The notes beneath the pieces were generated by a model that saw only the letters and a program-made list of their open reading frames with translations, searched no databases and had not been told where the DNA came from. The position numbers and the translations under genes were made by a program. Below are positions 42,313 through 51,671 of a stretch of DNA of 64,000 bases, one piece after another (the first letter of the stretch is position 1; every line of letters begins with the position of its first letter). The stretch is from Paulinella micropora (Eukaryota; Cercozoa; Imbricatea; Euglyphida): NCBI GenBank assembly GCA_009731375.1, contig BJOX01000312.1:275417-339416 (forward strand), written 5' to 3'.

Positions 42313-42803
42313 TTATTGCTCTCCAACGAAACACTTGAACACCAAGAAGCTAGGCTCGAAACTAAAGTCCAGGCCGGGCGGCGCCTCACCTCCTTTCCTT
42401 TGCTGCGCTACGCGGTTCACCATTTCCAGCACGACCAGCCGCTGTTCACGCCCCAGGGGCCGCCGCAGGTAGGCGCTGGGGTTAGCACTCCAGTCCGCGA
42501 CCGCGGAGGCATCGAGCGTAGTCACGCTCATGACAGCCAGGCCCCTGCTTGTTAGCGCCTCGTATTCCTGCTCGCGCCTCTCTCCTGGCACCAGCAGGTA
42601 GAAGCGGCTCGTCTTCTGTTGCTTGCCGTACGACACCAGGGGCCCGAACTCATTTTCCAGCGCCGCCAGCACGGGGTCCGCCGCGCCGGCCCTCGCGGCG
42701 ATAGCCTGCAGGCTCGACAGAAACTGCAGGGTACGGTCGGCGCCGTAGTAGCTCAGGTCGTCGATCACGCGCGCGGACTGCAGTTGGATCTGCCACAGGT
42801 TAG
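42313..42803 (-). CDS. Copy A of the 43890-45167 gene (C-terminal part, 5' end in gap)
   Basis: About 160 residues nearly identical to copy B over TNLWQIQLQSARVIDDLSYY to VFKCFVG, ending at TAA 42313 rather than TGA. The gene enters the gap at 42804. Together with the neighbouring copied gene fragment it shows a recent tandem duplication. Confidence 0.75.
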
Positions 42804-43109
42804 NNNNNNNNNNNNNNNNNNNNNNNNNNNNNNNNNNNNNNNNNNNNNNNNNNNNNNNNNNNNNNNNNNNNNNNNNNNNNNNNNNNNNNNNNNNNNNNNN
42901 NNNNNNNNNNNNNNNNNNNNNNNNNNNNNNNNNNNNNNNNNNNNNNNNNNNNNNNNNNNNNNNNNNNNNNNNNNNNNNNNNNNNNNNNNNNNNNNNNNNN
43001 NNNNNNNNNNNNNNNNNNNNNNNNNNNNNNNNNNNNNNNNNNNNNNNNNNNNNNNNNNNNNNNNNNNNNNNNNNNNNNNNNNNNNNNNNNNNNNNNNNNN
43101 NNNNNNNNN
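42804..43109. other. Assembly gap
   Basis: Run of N inside the tandem duplication, followed by a CA microsatellite at about 43115-43142. Confidence 0.95.
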
Positions 43110-43254
43110 GCCGTCACACACACACACTCACACACACACACATTTGTACATCGGACGGGAAGTGCGGCCCTACAGTCCCTTTTTAATTCTCGAGCTGGGG
43201 GTGTGGGCGCACCACCCCCCAGTTCGATGGGGGCAAGAGCCATGGACGGGAGGA

Positions 43255-43629
43255 AGGAGGGGGGAAAGGGCAAAGTCTAGCCCTTCGTCCGCTAAACATT
43301 GTTTGTTCCCGATTCCTAGGATTCCCTCTGAGTGGCGCACAGAACTTGGCGAGGTCACAAACTACAGTCAGTTAAGACGCGCGTACTACCGTCTAGGTTA
43401 CAACGGGGTGCGCCTGTTAATGTTTTTTGTGCGGACCTGGAGCATGTCTCCTGACGTCCTGGACTTTCTGGTCAAACCACTGAATGAGATTGTCTCTATC
43501 GTGAATCGAAGCAAGCGCGCAGACGTAATGAGAGCTAAAGTGATAAGAGAAAAAACGGGCGTGTGGGTGGATCCAGATGGTCGTGTCTTGAGCGCCAGAA
43601 GTTGCAAGAGTTGTGGCAAATACCTTTAA
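43255..43629 (+). pseudogene. Partial copy of the 41076 gene with internal deletion
   Basis: 43255-43308 copies the upstream leader of the 41076 gene and is joined directly to 43310-43629, which copies its last 105 codons with a few changes (GEVTNYSQLRRAYYRLGYNG versus GEVEDWKQLRLACYRLGYNV). The start and first two thirds are missing, so this is a truncated duplicate. The C-terminal CKSCGKYL and TAA are kept. Confidence 0.8.
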
Positions 43630-43716
43630 AAAAAGAAACTTTACTCCAAAGTATCAAAGGTCCGGTCCAGTTGTTAATATTTGGGATGAGATGTTCGTCA
43701 GTCAAAAAAGACAACC

Positions 43717-43721
<5 letters not shown>

Positions 43722-43751
<30 letters not shown>
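43722..43751. repeat. GA microsatellite
   Basis: About 15 GA units in the 3' region of the partial copy. Absent from the matching place after the original gene. Confidence 0.9.
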
Positions 43752-43755
<4 letters not shown>

Positions 43756-43889
43756 TTTCCTCCGTACACTTCAATTCCTTTCTTTCTTCCGGACAAGAAG
43801 CCAAATCTATTGCTCTGTCCTCTTTGGCTCGAATCTTTGTAAAAGAAATATATTTTCTTTGTTGACTCGGTCCCAACCGGCTCGACCGG

Positions 43890-45167
43890 TCACAAAGCCA
43901 GGCTTCCTCCAACGAAACACTTGAACACCAAGAAGCTAGGCTCGAAACTAAAGTCCAAGCCGGGCGGCGCCTCACCTCCTTTCCTTTGCTGCGATACGCG
44001 GTTCACCATTTCCAGCACGACCAGCCGTTGTTCACGCCCCAGGGGCCGCCGCAGGTAGGCGCTGGGGTTAGCACTCCAGTCCGCGACCGCGGAGGCATCG
44101 AGCGTAGTCACGCTCATGACATCCAGGCCCCTGCTTGTTAGCGCCTCGTATTCCTGCTCGCGCCTCTCTCCTGGCACCAGCAGGTAGAAGCGGCTCGTCT
44201 TCTGTTGCTTGCCGTACGACACCAGGGGCCCGAACTCATTTTCCAGCGCCGCCAGCACGGGGTCCGCCGCGCCGGCCCTCGCGGCGATAGCCTGCAGGCT
44301 CGACAGAAACTGCAGGGTACGGTCGGCGCCGTAGTAGCTCAGGTCGTCGATCACGCGCGCGGACTGCAGTTGGATCTGCCACAGGTTAGTGCAGCCCGAG
44401 GTCTGGCGCAGCCGCGCGAGCGTCCGCAGGGTGCGGGCACCGTCGTTCTCGTAAGGCCCGAGCTCTTCCTTTTCTTCTGCTTCTTCTTGTTATTGTCCCC
44501 CTTGTGCGTGCAGCAGGGCCCGCAGCCGCCGGAGGTTGAGGGGCCCCCCCTCGCTGTACGTGCGGCACAGAACGCAGTCGCAGTCCGAGTCGATCGGGTC
44601 CGAGATCAGCGCGCAGAGCCGGACCCCGCTCCGCCGGCCGAACAGCGCGGTGGCGGTTTCGGCCAGCAGCGCACGATTCCTCCGGGGGCTGCCCCTCCCG
44701 CACATCTGATCGTAGAAGGTCTGGCGCTTCCACAGGCCCAGGTTCAGCCCGACGGCCGCACAGCCGTAGCCGCGGCGGGTCCCGAACGACAGCACCGACA
44801 GGCCCTCTCCGTGGGGCCTGGACTCGAAGTCGCGCTGTGTAAACAACAGGACGCGGCGCCGATTGTTGTTCTCTGCCCAGGCAGAGCCCGTCATATCTCG
44901 CTTGAACACGCGGCAGCTGATGCAACGGCATTCGGTTGGCGGTCCGGGTTGTTTGGAGGAACAAGGGGCCCTGCGTTCCAGGGCACAGATCAGGCACGTG
45001 CAATTCGGGCGCCCGTTGCAGCTCTCCGACAGGAACGCTAGCAGGCCGTAGTTGCCCTGCGCCCGTAGGTGGCCGCGCCCCAACAGGCGCAGGACGCCGG
45101 AGGCATCGGTCACGTTGTACCACAGGGTTGAACACGCGATGTCCGACAGCAAGGGCGGGCACGCCAT
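43890..45167 (-). CDS. Cys-rich protein (copy B), split by an in-frame TAA
   Basis: ATG at 45167. About 225 residues containing many Cys pairs (CTCLICAL, CRCISCRVF, CDCVLCRTY), suggesting two or three zinc sites, reach TAA at 44490-44492. The same frame then continues QEEAEEKEELGPYENDG, TLARLRQTSGCTNLWQ and the domain shared with copy A, ending at TGA 43890-43892. The shared C-terminal domain is therefore either the second half of one 425-residue protein or a separate gene. Gln codons flank the TAA (CAA-TAA-CAA). Family not recognised. Confidence 0.6.
44490..44492 (-). other. In-frame TAA in Cys-rich gene
   Basis: Context GGQ-TAA-QEEAEEKEEL. The same frame is open on both sides. An exception to the TAG pattern. 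Confidence 0.55.
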
Positions 45168-45227
45168 GCCTTTTTTGTTTCGTTTGGTTCCCAAGGTCAA
45201 AAGAGAAAAACAGCAACCAAAAAAAAA

Positions 45228-45395
45228 NNNNNNNNNNNNNNNNNNNNNNNNNNNNNNNNNNNNNNNNNNNNNNNNNNNNNNNNNNNNNNNNNNNNNNNNN
45301 NNNNNNNNNNNNNNNNNNNNNNNNNNNNNNNNNNNNNNNNNNNNNNNNNNNNNNNNNNNNNNNNNNNNNNNNNNNNNNNNNNNNNNNNNNNNNNN

Positions 45396-45441
<46 letters not shown>
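45228..45441. other. Assembly gap ending in a G-run of about 46 bases
   Basis: N 45228-45395, then G only from 45396 to about 45441. Upstream of the Cys-rich gene. Confidence 0.9.
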
Positions 45442-45442
<1 letters not shown>

Positions 45443-45657
45443 GAGGGTGGGGGCGGAGGCAAGCAAAGAAAAAAAGGCGGCCGGAAAGACGTGCCCAGCT
45501 TTTTTTGTGTGTGTCGACGGGTTTATTCAAGAACGTTGTGATAGAAAGACTGAGGGGAAAAGGCGGTCGGGCGGAGGTTTGCCGGCCAAACAAAATATTG
45601 GGGAGCTTCCGGCCAAGAGAATGGAGGAAAGTTGGCGGCGCGCGCTCGCCCCCCGGG

Positions 45658-46770
45658 TTACTAGCACCGGCAGGGCAGGCCGTTGGCGGTGCACGGCAGC
45701 ACGCCGAAGCGACAGAAAAGCCTGGCCGCGAGCTTGGGGCCCAGCCGGCGGCCGCCCGCTTTCACGCGCAAGTCAGACAGTTCGCGCAGCGCGCGGCGCG
45801 GCCCGCGCGCCTCGGCGTCCTGGACCAGGCTCGCGAACGTGGGAAAGCGCGCATAAATAGCCCTGGCCACCGCGGGGCTCACCCCGCGCACGGCCGCGTA
45901 CACCCCCAGCCGCTCGGTCTCGTGCCCCCGCCGTACGGTCTTGGCGCGTTTCTGCACGACGGCGTCCTGCAGCGACGCGACAGTTTCGGCGGACACCCAG
46001 ACCCGGAACAAGTTCAGCAGCAGCAGCGCCGAATGGAACGCGTCGGCCGTTGTCAGCCACAGCAGGCCGTACCGCATGGTCGTGCTGCTCTCGGCGGCCC
46101 GCAACATCGTGGCGAGCCCGGGCTCGAGCGCCCCGTTGCGCGACAGGGTGCTGCGCACGGGCGCCAGCAACTCGCAAGACGAGTCGCTCTGCAGCAGCCA
46201 CGCGGGGCTCTCGAGTATGTAGCCCGCGGCCGCCGAGCGTGCGCCGGCCCACTCCGCCAGCGCCAGCCGCTGCGTCTGGAAACGGCCCGACCTGATGGAC
46301 TGCACGCAGTCGTCGGCGCGCTTGCGCTCGAACACTCGCTCGACGTCGGTACCGCGCCGGAACGCTATGTCGCCCACCTGCAGCGTTTCGACCCTGACGA
46401 ACGGCAGCTGCCCCAGGCACTGCACCAGGAACTTCTCTCGGTGATCGAGCACTAGCAGCGCGGCTACAGGCGCGGGCGCCGCGAACCACGAGCGCGGGCC
46501 GCTCTTGAGCTCCTGGTCGCTCAGCCGCGCCAGTTCTGCGGAGATTTCTGCCTTGTGCGATGCCTGGGCGCCGGCCAGAAGCGGCGCAGTGGGCGCCGCC
46601 CAGGCGACCGTAACAAAGCGCTGCCAGAAGTCTCGCAGCCCGTTGATGTCAGGGAAGTCCGATCGCTTCTTCGAGCCCCTGGCGGCGGCCCACGCCTGCC
46701 AGCACGCACCAGTGCCACAAGCTTGCTCGGCGATCCAGGCCGAACGGCCCCACCAGTTGTCGTGCTCCAT
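45658..46770 (-). CDS. ERCC4-family (XPF/MUS81-type) structure-specific nuclease with HhH
   Basis: ATG at 46770, 369 residues to TAG 45661-45663, immediately followed by TAA 45658-45660. The nuclease core is clear: LLVLDHREK (residues about 106-113), VGDIAF (132-137) and ERKRADDCVQSIRSGRFQTQ (148-167), the GDxnERKx3D motif of XPF/MUS81. The C-terminal part (GVYAAVRGVSPAVARAIYAR) is a helix-hairpin-helix DNA-binding unit. Such nucleases cut branched or flap DNA during repair and recombination. Related ERCC4 nucleases occur in asfarviruses and other giant viruses. A C-run of about 37 bases and a gap lie just upstream. If UAG is sense, the protein gains one residue. Confidence 0.85.
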
Positions 46771-46814
46771 GTTTTTGCTTTTGCGGAGTTTTGTGCGGCC
46801 CTCTCCCCCTTTCT

Positions 46815-46816
<2 letters not shown>

Positions 46817-46853
<37 letters not shown>

Positions 46854-47268
46854 NNNNNNNNNNNNNNNNNNNNNNNNNNNNNNNNNNNNNNNNNNNNNNN
46901 NNNNNNNNNNNNNNNNNAACAACCTTTGTCACAGAAAAAACATTCCCTCCCGCACTCCTTCCTCCTTTCCCGCACCCTACTTTCCCGCCCTCCCCCCCCA
47001 TACCTTTCCCGCGTCTCCGTGCGAGAAGAAGGGGGGGGGGGCGCGGAGGGGGGTGCGCTGGCCGCAGAAAAGAGCCTCCCTCAGCGCGAAATGCGGACCA
47101 AGTGCGGAATGGCGGGAAGAAAGAAAAATGCGCGGCCGCTGGTCATGAGCTCCCTCTCCCCCCTTTCTCGCTCATTCTCTCTCTTGTCTTTATTTTTCTG
47201 TTCCTCTTGCTTTTTCTGCCATTCCGCACACTTCCTTTCGCCTTGGGTAGGGCCGGACCGCCAGTTCC
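46817..47268. other. C-run, gap and intergenic region
   Basis: C-run 46817-46853, N 46854-46917, then C/T-rich DNA with a G10 tract near 47032. No gene supported. Confidence 0.85.
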
Positions 47269-47964
47269 ATGAGGTTAGCGTACCTTGGGCAGCACGCCAC
47301 GTCGCCCTTCATGCTCGCCTTCACGAGGCCAAATGGTGGGGCCCAGCTGTTGTTGGTCGCCTTTGTGTACGTGACCTTGCTCAAGGGCAAGGCCCAGAAG
47401 TCGCGGCTGGAAGAAAGGAAATTACGGCTCTACCCCGCGCCGGCGCCGGCCGGCCCCAAGCGCCCCAAGCTGTCCGTGGGCAAGATCATCGGGCGCGCGG
47501 ACAGCCTGCGACAGCTACGACACGAATGGGACAGGCTGCAGTACACGGTCATAGGAATACCCCCCGGCGGCCTAGACAACGACGGTAGAGAGGAAGTCTT
47601 TTACCGCAAGTGGAGAAAATGCATGATGGGCTTTTGTCCACAGGAGGCGCCCTTGGACGCGGTGATCAAGTACACGACCGAACATTGGAACCTGCAGCCG
47701 CCGCACACGACAGTGGACAACTGTGAATGGTTCCCCCGCCGCCCACAGGCGACCGAAAGTGCCTGGCTCAGGCTGTGGCTGGGCGAAGACGCGCCGCCGG
47801 CCGCTGGGCCTCCGGCCGACGTACTGTCCGCTAGCTTAGACCAGGCTATCAGGCACTGCGTCAGCAGCATCAGCGCCTTTCTTGATCTTTCGTGGCCTCT
47901 AAATCCTACGGAGGTGGGCGCGCTACGGTAGGTTTCAATTTTAAGAGCATCCAAAATTTTTTAA
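47269..47964 (+). CDS. Unknown protein with one N-terminal membrane segment; TAG then TAA
   Basis: ATG at 47269. A hydrophobic segment (AQLLLVAFVYVTLL) at residues 26-40 is followed by a basic stretch and a soluble domain with several Trp (HEWDRLQYTV, TEHWNLQPPHTT, CEWFPRRPQ). The frame reaches TAG 47929, runs 10 more codons, and stops at TAA 47962, which overlaps AATAAA. That end fits a real 3' terminus better than the TAG does. No family recognised. Confidence 0.55.
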
Positions 47965-48000
47965 ATAAAGACTTTTTGTTTTTTTGGTTTGGTTTGGTGG

Positions 48001-48300
48001 CTACTGGTACAAATGCAAGACAAGAGAGCCGTTCGAGTTGTGGTCGGACATGACAGACGTTATTCTACTCCAGCGGATGTTCTTGTTAGTCCACAGAGGG
48101 TGTTTCTTGCTGGGCCTGCAACTGAGGTCTTCCGCGCTGGCATTGGGGGGCTGTGGCTGGTTGGAGTGGCGTCGGCGAACCTTGCACAAGATCAGTAGCA
48201 CGGTTGCAACCAGCGCCGTGGAGCTTGCCCGCCACGCCGTGGCGGCCCAATCCGCCGCGATCAGGTCGGGGGCCCAGGCAGGAATTAGCGTCGTGAGCAT
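48001..48300 (-). CDS. Small membrane protein
   Basis: ATG at 48300, about 99 codons to TAG 48001 (the same frame runs to TAA near 47947). One hydrophobic helix (STALVATVLLILCKVRRR) with a following basic edge suggests a single-pass type protein. Convergent with the preceding gene. An overlapping plus-strand frame is also open, so this is tentative. Confidence 0.35.
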   Translation of the reverse strand: MLTTLIPAWAPDLIAADWAATAWRASSTALVATVLLILCKVRRRHSNQPQPPNASAEDLSCRPSKKHPLWTNKNIRWSRITSVMSDHNSNGSLVLHLYQ

Positions 48301-48769
48301 CCGGAGAGGGGGTGTGGGTTGTGCGCCCCGTTTTTAAGCAACAAAAAGGGGTTGACGGTCAGCTTTTTTGGGTGCTGTTGGATGGCAGCCAGGAGCGAGG
48401 GGGGGGGGACAGAAAGAGAGACGGGGGAAAGAGGGCGAATGGAGGGAGGGAAGCTTCGGGAGGATTGTTTCTTTTTAAACATAGGAGTGCACGGAAAAAA
48501 ATACCACCAGGGGCTGGGCAAATTCTGTGGGGAGGGGGGGGGGGAAGTAAAAGTCTTGCCAGACAGAGGGAGAGAGAGCGGGGGGGGAGCCGTAGTGGCG
48601 CGTGCCTCTCACGGCCCACAAGGAAAAGGTCAGAACGACACCACTTATCGGACATTCTCGTGCATGTTTTTTTTAGACCAAAAAGTAAAAAAAAAGCAAC
48701 ACGCTCCGCATTTCCCGACCGAGCGAGAGACCAACCGAAGAAACAATACCTGAGGGCTCAAATATAACG
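48301..48769. other. Purine-rich intergenic region
   Basis: G-runs near 48396 and 48530, AG-rich throughout, A-runs near 48685. No gene supported. Confidence 0.6.
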
Positions 48770-49420
48770 ATGGGCGAGGAACTGCCCATGACCTGGACTA
48801 TCCGCCTGCTGTGCTCGGCCGAGCTCTGGGTGTACGTCACTTGCATGGCTTTCACCAGCGCACGCTCCGCCTGCCAGCAGTGCCTGCTTTCTATCGTGTG
48901 CTACTCGATCTCAACGGCGCTGGTAGGGCTCAGGCGGGCCATCATCTGGTTTGTGTATAACGTTCGCAAGAGGGAAAGTCACCATGCCAGACATGCTCAC
49001 GTCATCACGCAATGCGCCCAATTGCTGCGCGTAGTCACGCTTCTGCAGCTGGGGTGGTCGCGCTTTCAGCTGCACCTGCTCGTGCTAGCCATTACCAACA
49101 TTACGGGTCCCGCCGCGCTCGTCACCCTCCGCTTGCTAAGAGCTCTGATGTCCATTGTGGTCGTAGCCAACGTCGCGTACAAGAACAGCGGCCCCACAGC
49201 CATGAACTCCCTGAAGTGCCTGATGACGGCAGTGGTGGTAGGGCTCAACATAGCCGAGATGTGCTTGGGGACACCGGCGCGCGTGGTGATGGGTTTGCTA
49301 GAGATTTCGATCACTTTGTTGTTTCTGGTCTGCGCGCTGCAGGAAGACGAGTATTGGTCTTCGCTCGCTCTGGCCTGCACAGTGACTGACTTGTACTACG
49401 CAGTCAGTTTGGTTTATTGA
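48770..49420 (+). CDS. Polytopic membrane protein (about 5-6 helices)
   Basis: ATG at 48770, 216 residues, TGA 49418. Hydrophobic segments: AELWVYVTCMAFTS, CLLSIVCYSISTALVGL, LHLLVLAITNITGPAAL, LMSIVVVANVAY, LMTAVVVGLNIAEMC, LLEISITLLFLVCAL and a final Tyr-rich segment. Short loops and no large soluble domain. Uninterrupted frame. Similar in layout to 10289-11089. Confidence 0.75.
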   Translation: MGEELPMTWTIRLLCSAELWVYVTCMAFTSARSACQQCLLSIVCYSISTALVGLRRAIIWFVYNVRKRESHHARHAHVITQCAQLLRVVTLLQLGWSRFQLHLLVLAITNITGPAALVTLRLLRALMSIVVVANVAYKNSGPTAMNSLKCLMTAVVVGLNIAEMCLGTPARVVMGLLEISITLLFLVCALQEDEYWSSLALACTVTDLYYAVSLVY

Positions 49421-50076
49421 GCACACACCACAGCAAGGCGGCATTGTGTATTCCTCGCCCCCAAACAAAGCCTCCCCCGCTAGCGCCAAAAAAACAAGAT
49501 CATCGCTGCAAGGAAGTTACGGGGGGGGGCCTGCACGCAGAGGAAGACAGAGTAAAGTACGCCAAGTCTGCGGGCAGGGGGGAGGGGCGCGGGTGGTACA
49601 AAAAGAAAGCAGCAGTGCTAANNNNNNNNNNNNNNNNNNNNNNNNNNNNNNNNNNNNNNNNNNNNNNNNNNNNNNNNNNNNNNNNNNNNNNNNNNNNNNN
49701 NNNNNNNNNNNNNNNNNNNNNNNNNNNNNNNNNNNNNNNNNNNNNNNNNNNNNNNNNNNNNNNNNNNNNNNNNNNNNNNNNNNNNNNNNNNNNNNNNNNN
49801 NNNNNNNNNNNNNNNNNNNNNNNNNNNNNNNNNNNNNNNNNNNNNNNNNNNNNNNNNNNNNNNNNNNNNNNNNNNNNNNNNNNNNNNNNNNNNNNNNNNN
49901 NNNNNNNNNNNNNNNNNNNNNNNNNNNNNNNNNNNNNNNNNNNNNNNNNNNNNNNNNNNNNNNNNNNNNNNNNNNNNNNNNNNNNNNNNNNNNNNNNNNN
50001 NNNNNNNNNNNNNNNNNNNNNNNNNNNNNNNNNNNNNNNNNNNNNNNNNNNNNNNNNNNNNNNNNNNNNNNNNNNN
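49421..50076. other. Short intergenic stretch and assembly gap
   Basis: 49421-49621 has a G8 tract and no clear gene. N from 49622 to 50076. Confidence 0.9.
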
Positions 50077-51240
50077 CTGTCCGCGGGCGTCGTCGAATCT
50101 CTGCCCGCGGGCGCCCGCGTGATTGTACAGGACACGCTCGTGAGGCTGCAGAAGGCCTGCGCGCGCGCCAAGAAACAGCGCGCGGCCGGCGACGGCGCGC
50201 AGTGGCGCCGGCTGGCGCTGGACCTGGTGCTAGAGCCGCTGCGCACCCTGCAGGCCAACGCCATTGTGCTGGTCGCCGACAAGCCGGCGCTCGTCACGCC
50301 GCTCAAGCAAGCGACGCAGCAGAAGCGCCGCGCGCGACAGTCGCAGAGCCAGCTGCCCTCGGTTGTCTCGGTCGGGACGGGTGACGGACTGCTGGACGCC
50401 GGCGGGAAGCCTTTGGACGCTTTTGTCGAGGACCTGATTGGCAGCCGCGAGCACAGGCCGCTGCTGCTGCGGCACGTACAGCAGATCTTGCTCAACAACG
50501 CGCCGGCGCTTACAGCGGCGCTCAAGGGGCGCCAGACTGTGGGGTCGCGCCTGGTGCTGGACCTGGGCTTTGGCGTGCACAGCCTCGCGCCCGACGAGGG
50601 CGGCGACTGGGCCTGGCGCGCGGGGCCCGAGGAGCCCGTGGCCGAGGGCGAGGCCGACCTCGGCGTCTTCCGCTGGATCCAGCGCTGGCACAACACATCT
50701 GATGGCTGGCATTACGTAGCGGATACGGTCGATACGGATTTCCTAGTGTTGGGGCTCATGGTCGCCAACGCGCAGCGAGATTTGAGCTTGTATCTCAACT
50801 TCCAGCAAAAATTTCTATTGCACGTCAACTCCGTTTTGGACGCGGTTTGCAAAAACCCGGGCGGCTTGCCGGCTTTCTTGCGCGCTCTTTGTCTGCACGG
50901 CACCGACTTCCTGGACAAGTCCGCGGTTTGTCCTACAGTGCATTGCAAATCTCTCCTGGCGGTACAGGAGGACCGCGCGCGCGGTGATTCGCTGTCTTTA
51001 ACAACCAAAGAGTTTGTGCATATCTGTGCGGCTTACATACACAAGAGCAGAAAGTTGGTGCCCGCGGAATCTAAGCTGAGCACCGAGTGGTTGCACGAGC
51101 AAACCCAGTACCTCAACAAACGGCTGCCCGCGCTAGCCACGCTGAAGAAGTCGGCTGAAAAATATAACTTGCAAGTCCAGTACTGGTCCAGCCTGCTGGA
51201 GCCAGAATCGACAGCCCACAAGAAACGACGACTGCGCTGA
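50077..51240 (+). CDS. XPG/FEN1/XRN-superfamily 5' nuclease, C-terminal part (5' end in gap)
   Basis: Open from the gap edge to TGA 51238, 388 residues. Superfamily signposts in order: IVLVADKPALVTPLKQATQQ followed by KRRARQ (the D-x-x-P...K...RR region), EGEADLGVFRWIQ (EGExx, acidic helix), HYVADTVDTDFLVLGL (D-x-D-x-[LI] strand) and LRALCLHGTDFLD (G-[NT]-D-[FY]-L). The VDTDFLVLGL and GTDFL forms resemble XRN-type exoribonucleases slightly more than FEN1. The acidic residues coordinate metal ions in known members. The C-terminus is basic (KKRRLR). Role: 5' end processing of RNA or DNA; which one is not decided. The N-terminal catalytic part is in the gap. Confidence 0.7.
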   Translation: MSAGVVESLPAGARVIVQDTLVRLQKACARAKKQRAAGDGAQWRRLALDLVLEPLRTLQANAIVLVADKPALVTPLKQATQQKRRARQSQSQLPSVVSVGTGDGLLDAGGKPLDAFVEDLIGSREHRPLLLRHVQQILLNNAPALTAALKGRQTVGSRLVLDLGFGVHSLAPDEGGDWAWRAGPEEPVAEGEADLGVFRWIQRWHNTSDGWHYVADTVDTDFLVLGLMVANAQRDLSLYLNFQQKFLLHVNSVLDAVCKNPGGLPAFLRALCLHGTDFLDKSAVCPTVHCKSLLAVQEDRARGDSLSLTTKEFVHICAAYIHKSRKLVPAESKLSTEWLHEQTQYLNKRLPALATLKKSAEKYNLQVQYWSSLLEPESTAHKKRRLR

Positions 51241-51671
51241 CTTTCAAAGAAAAAAAAAACTGGCATATGATTTTGTCTGCAGCTTTAATTTTTTTATCGA
51301 CTTTGATTGCGTACGCCACCGCAGCGGCACAGCCGGGACAAAAAACAATAAGTTTTCTTTTTTTTCCTGAAATCGGCAGTTTTAAAAAATTATAGTCTCT
51401 CAAGAGAAAATAAAAAAAAATGCAATTACCTAAATTCAAGGGCGGAATACCGTTAGAACAATTTTTTAATACAATCAACCAGCCAGTACACAGCCGCTCT
51501 TTACGCGCCATTTGACGTCGTACACGAAAGGCCGCTGAGCGCGAGTGTGTCCAAAAAAAGGAGAGGCTTTTTTGCTGTCTTTTTGAACGCACGTGCGCAC
51601 ATCAATAATTTCTACTCCGCCCTCACACCAAAGAAATGAGGAACGGGACGACAACGCGTCGCACCCTCATC
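51241..51671. other. AT-rich intergenic region
   Basis: T/A-runs. The minus-strand frame of the next gene stays open past its TAG here as far as a TAA near 51501, so part of it could be coding. Otherwise nothing seen. Confidence 0.45.

Noticed and set aside
17446-47931. Euplotes-type +1 frameshifting at stop codons as an explanation of the breaks
   Set aside because: Shifts occur in both directions and not at AAA-TAA/TAG sites, while the TAGs are crossed without any shift.
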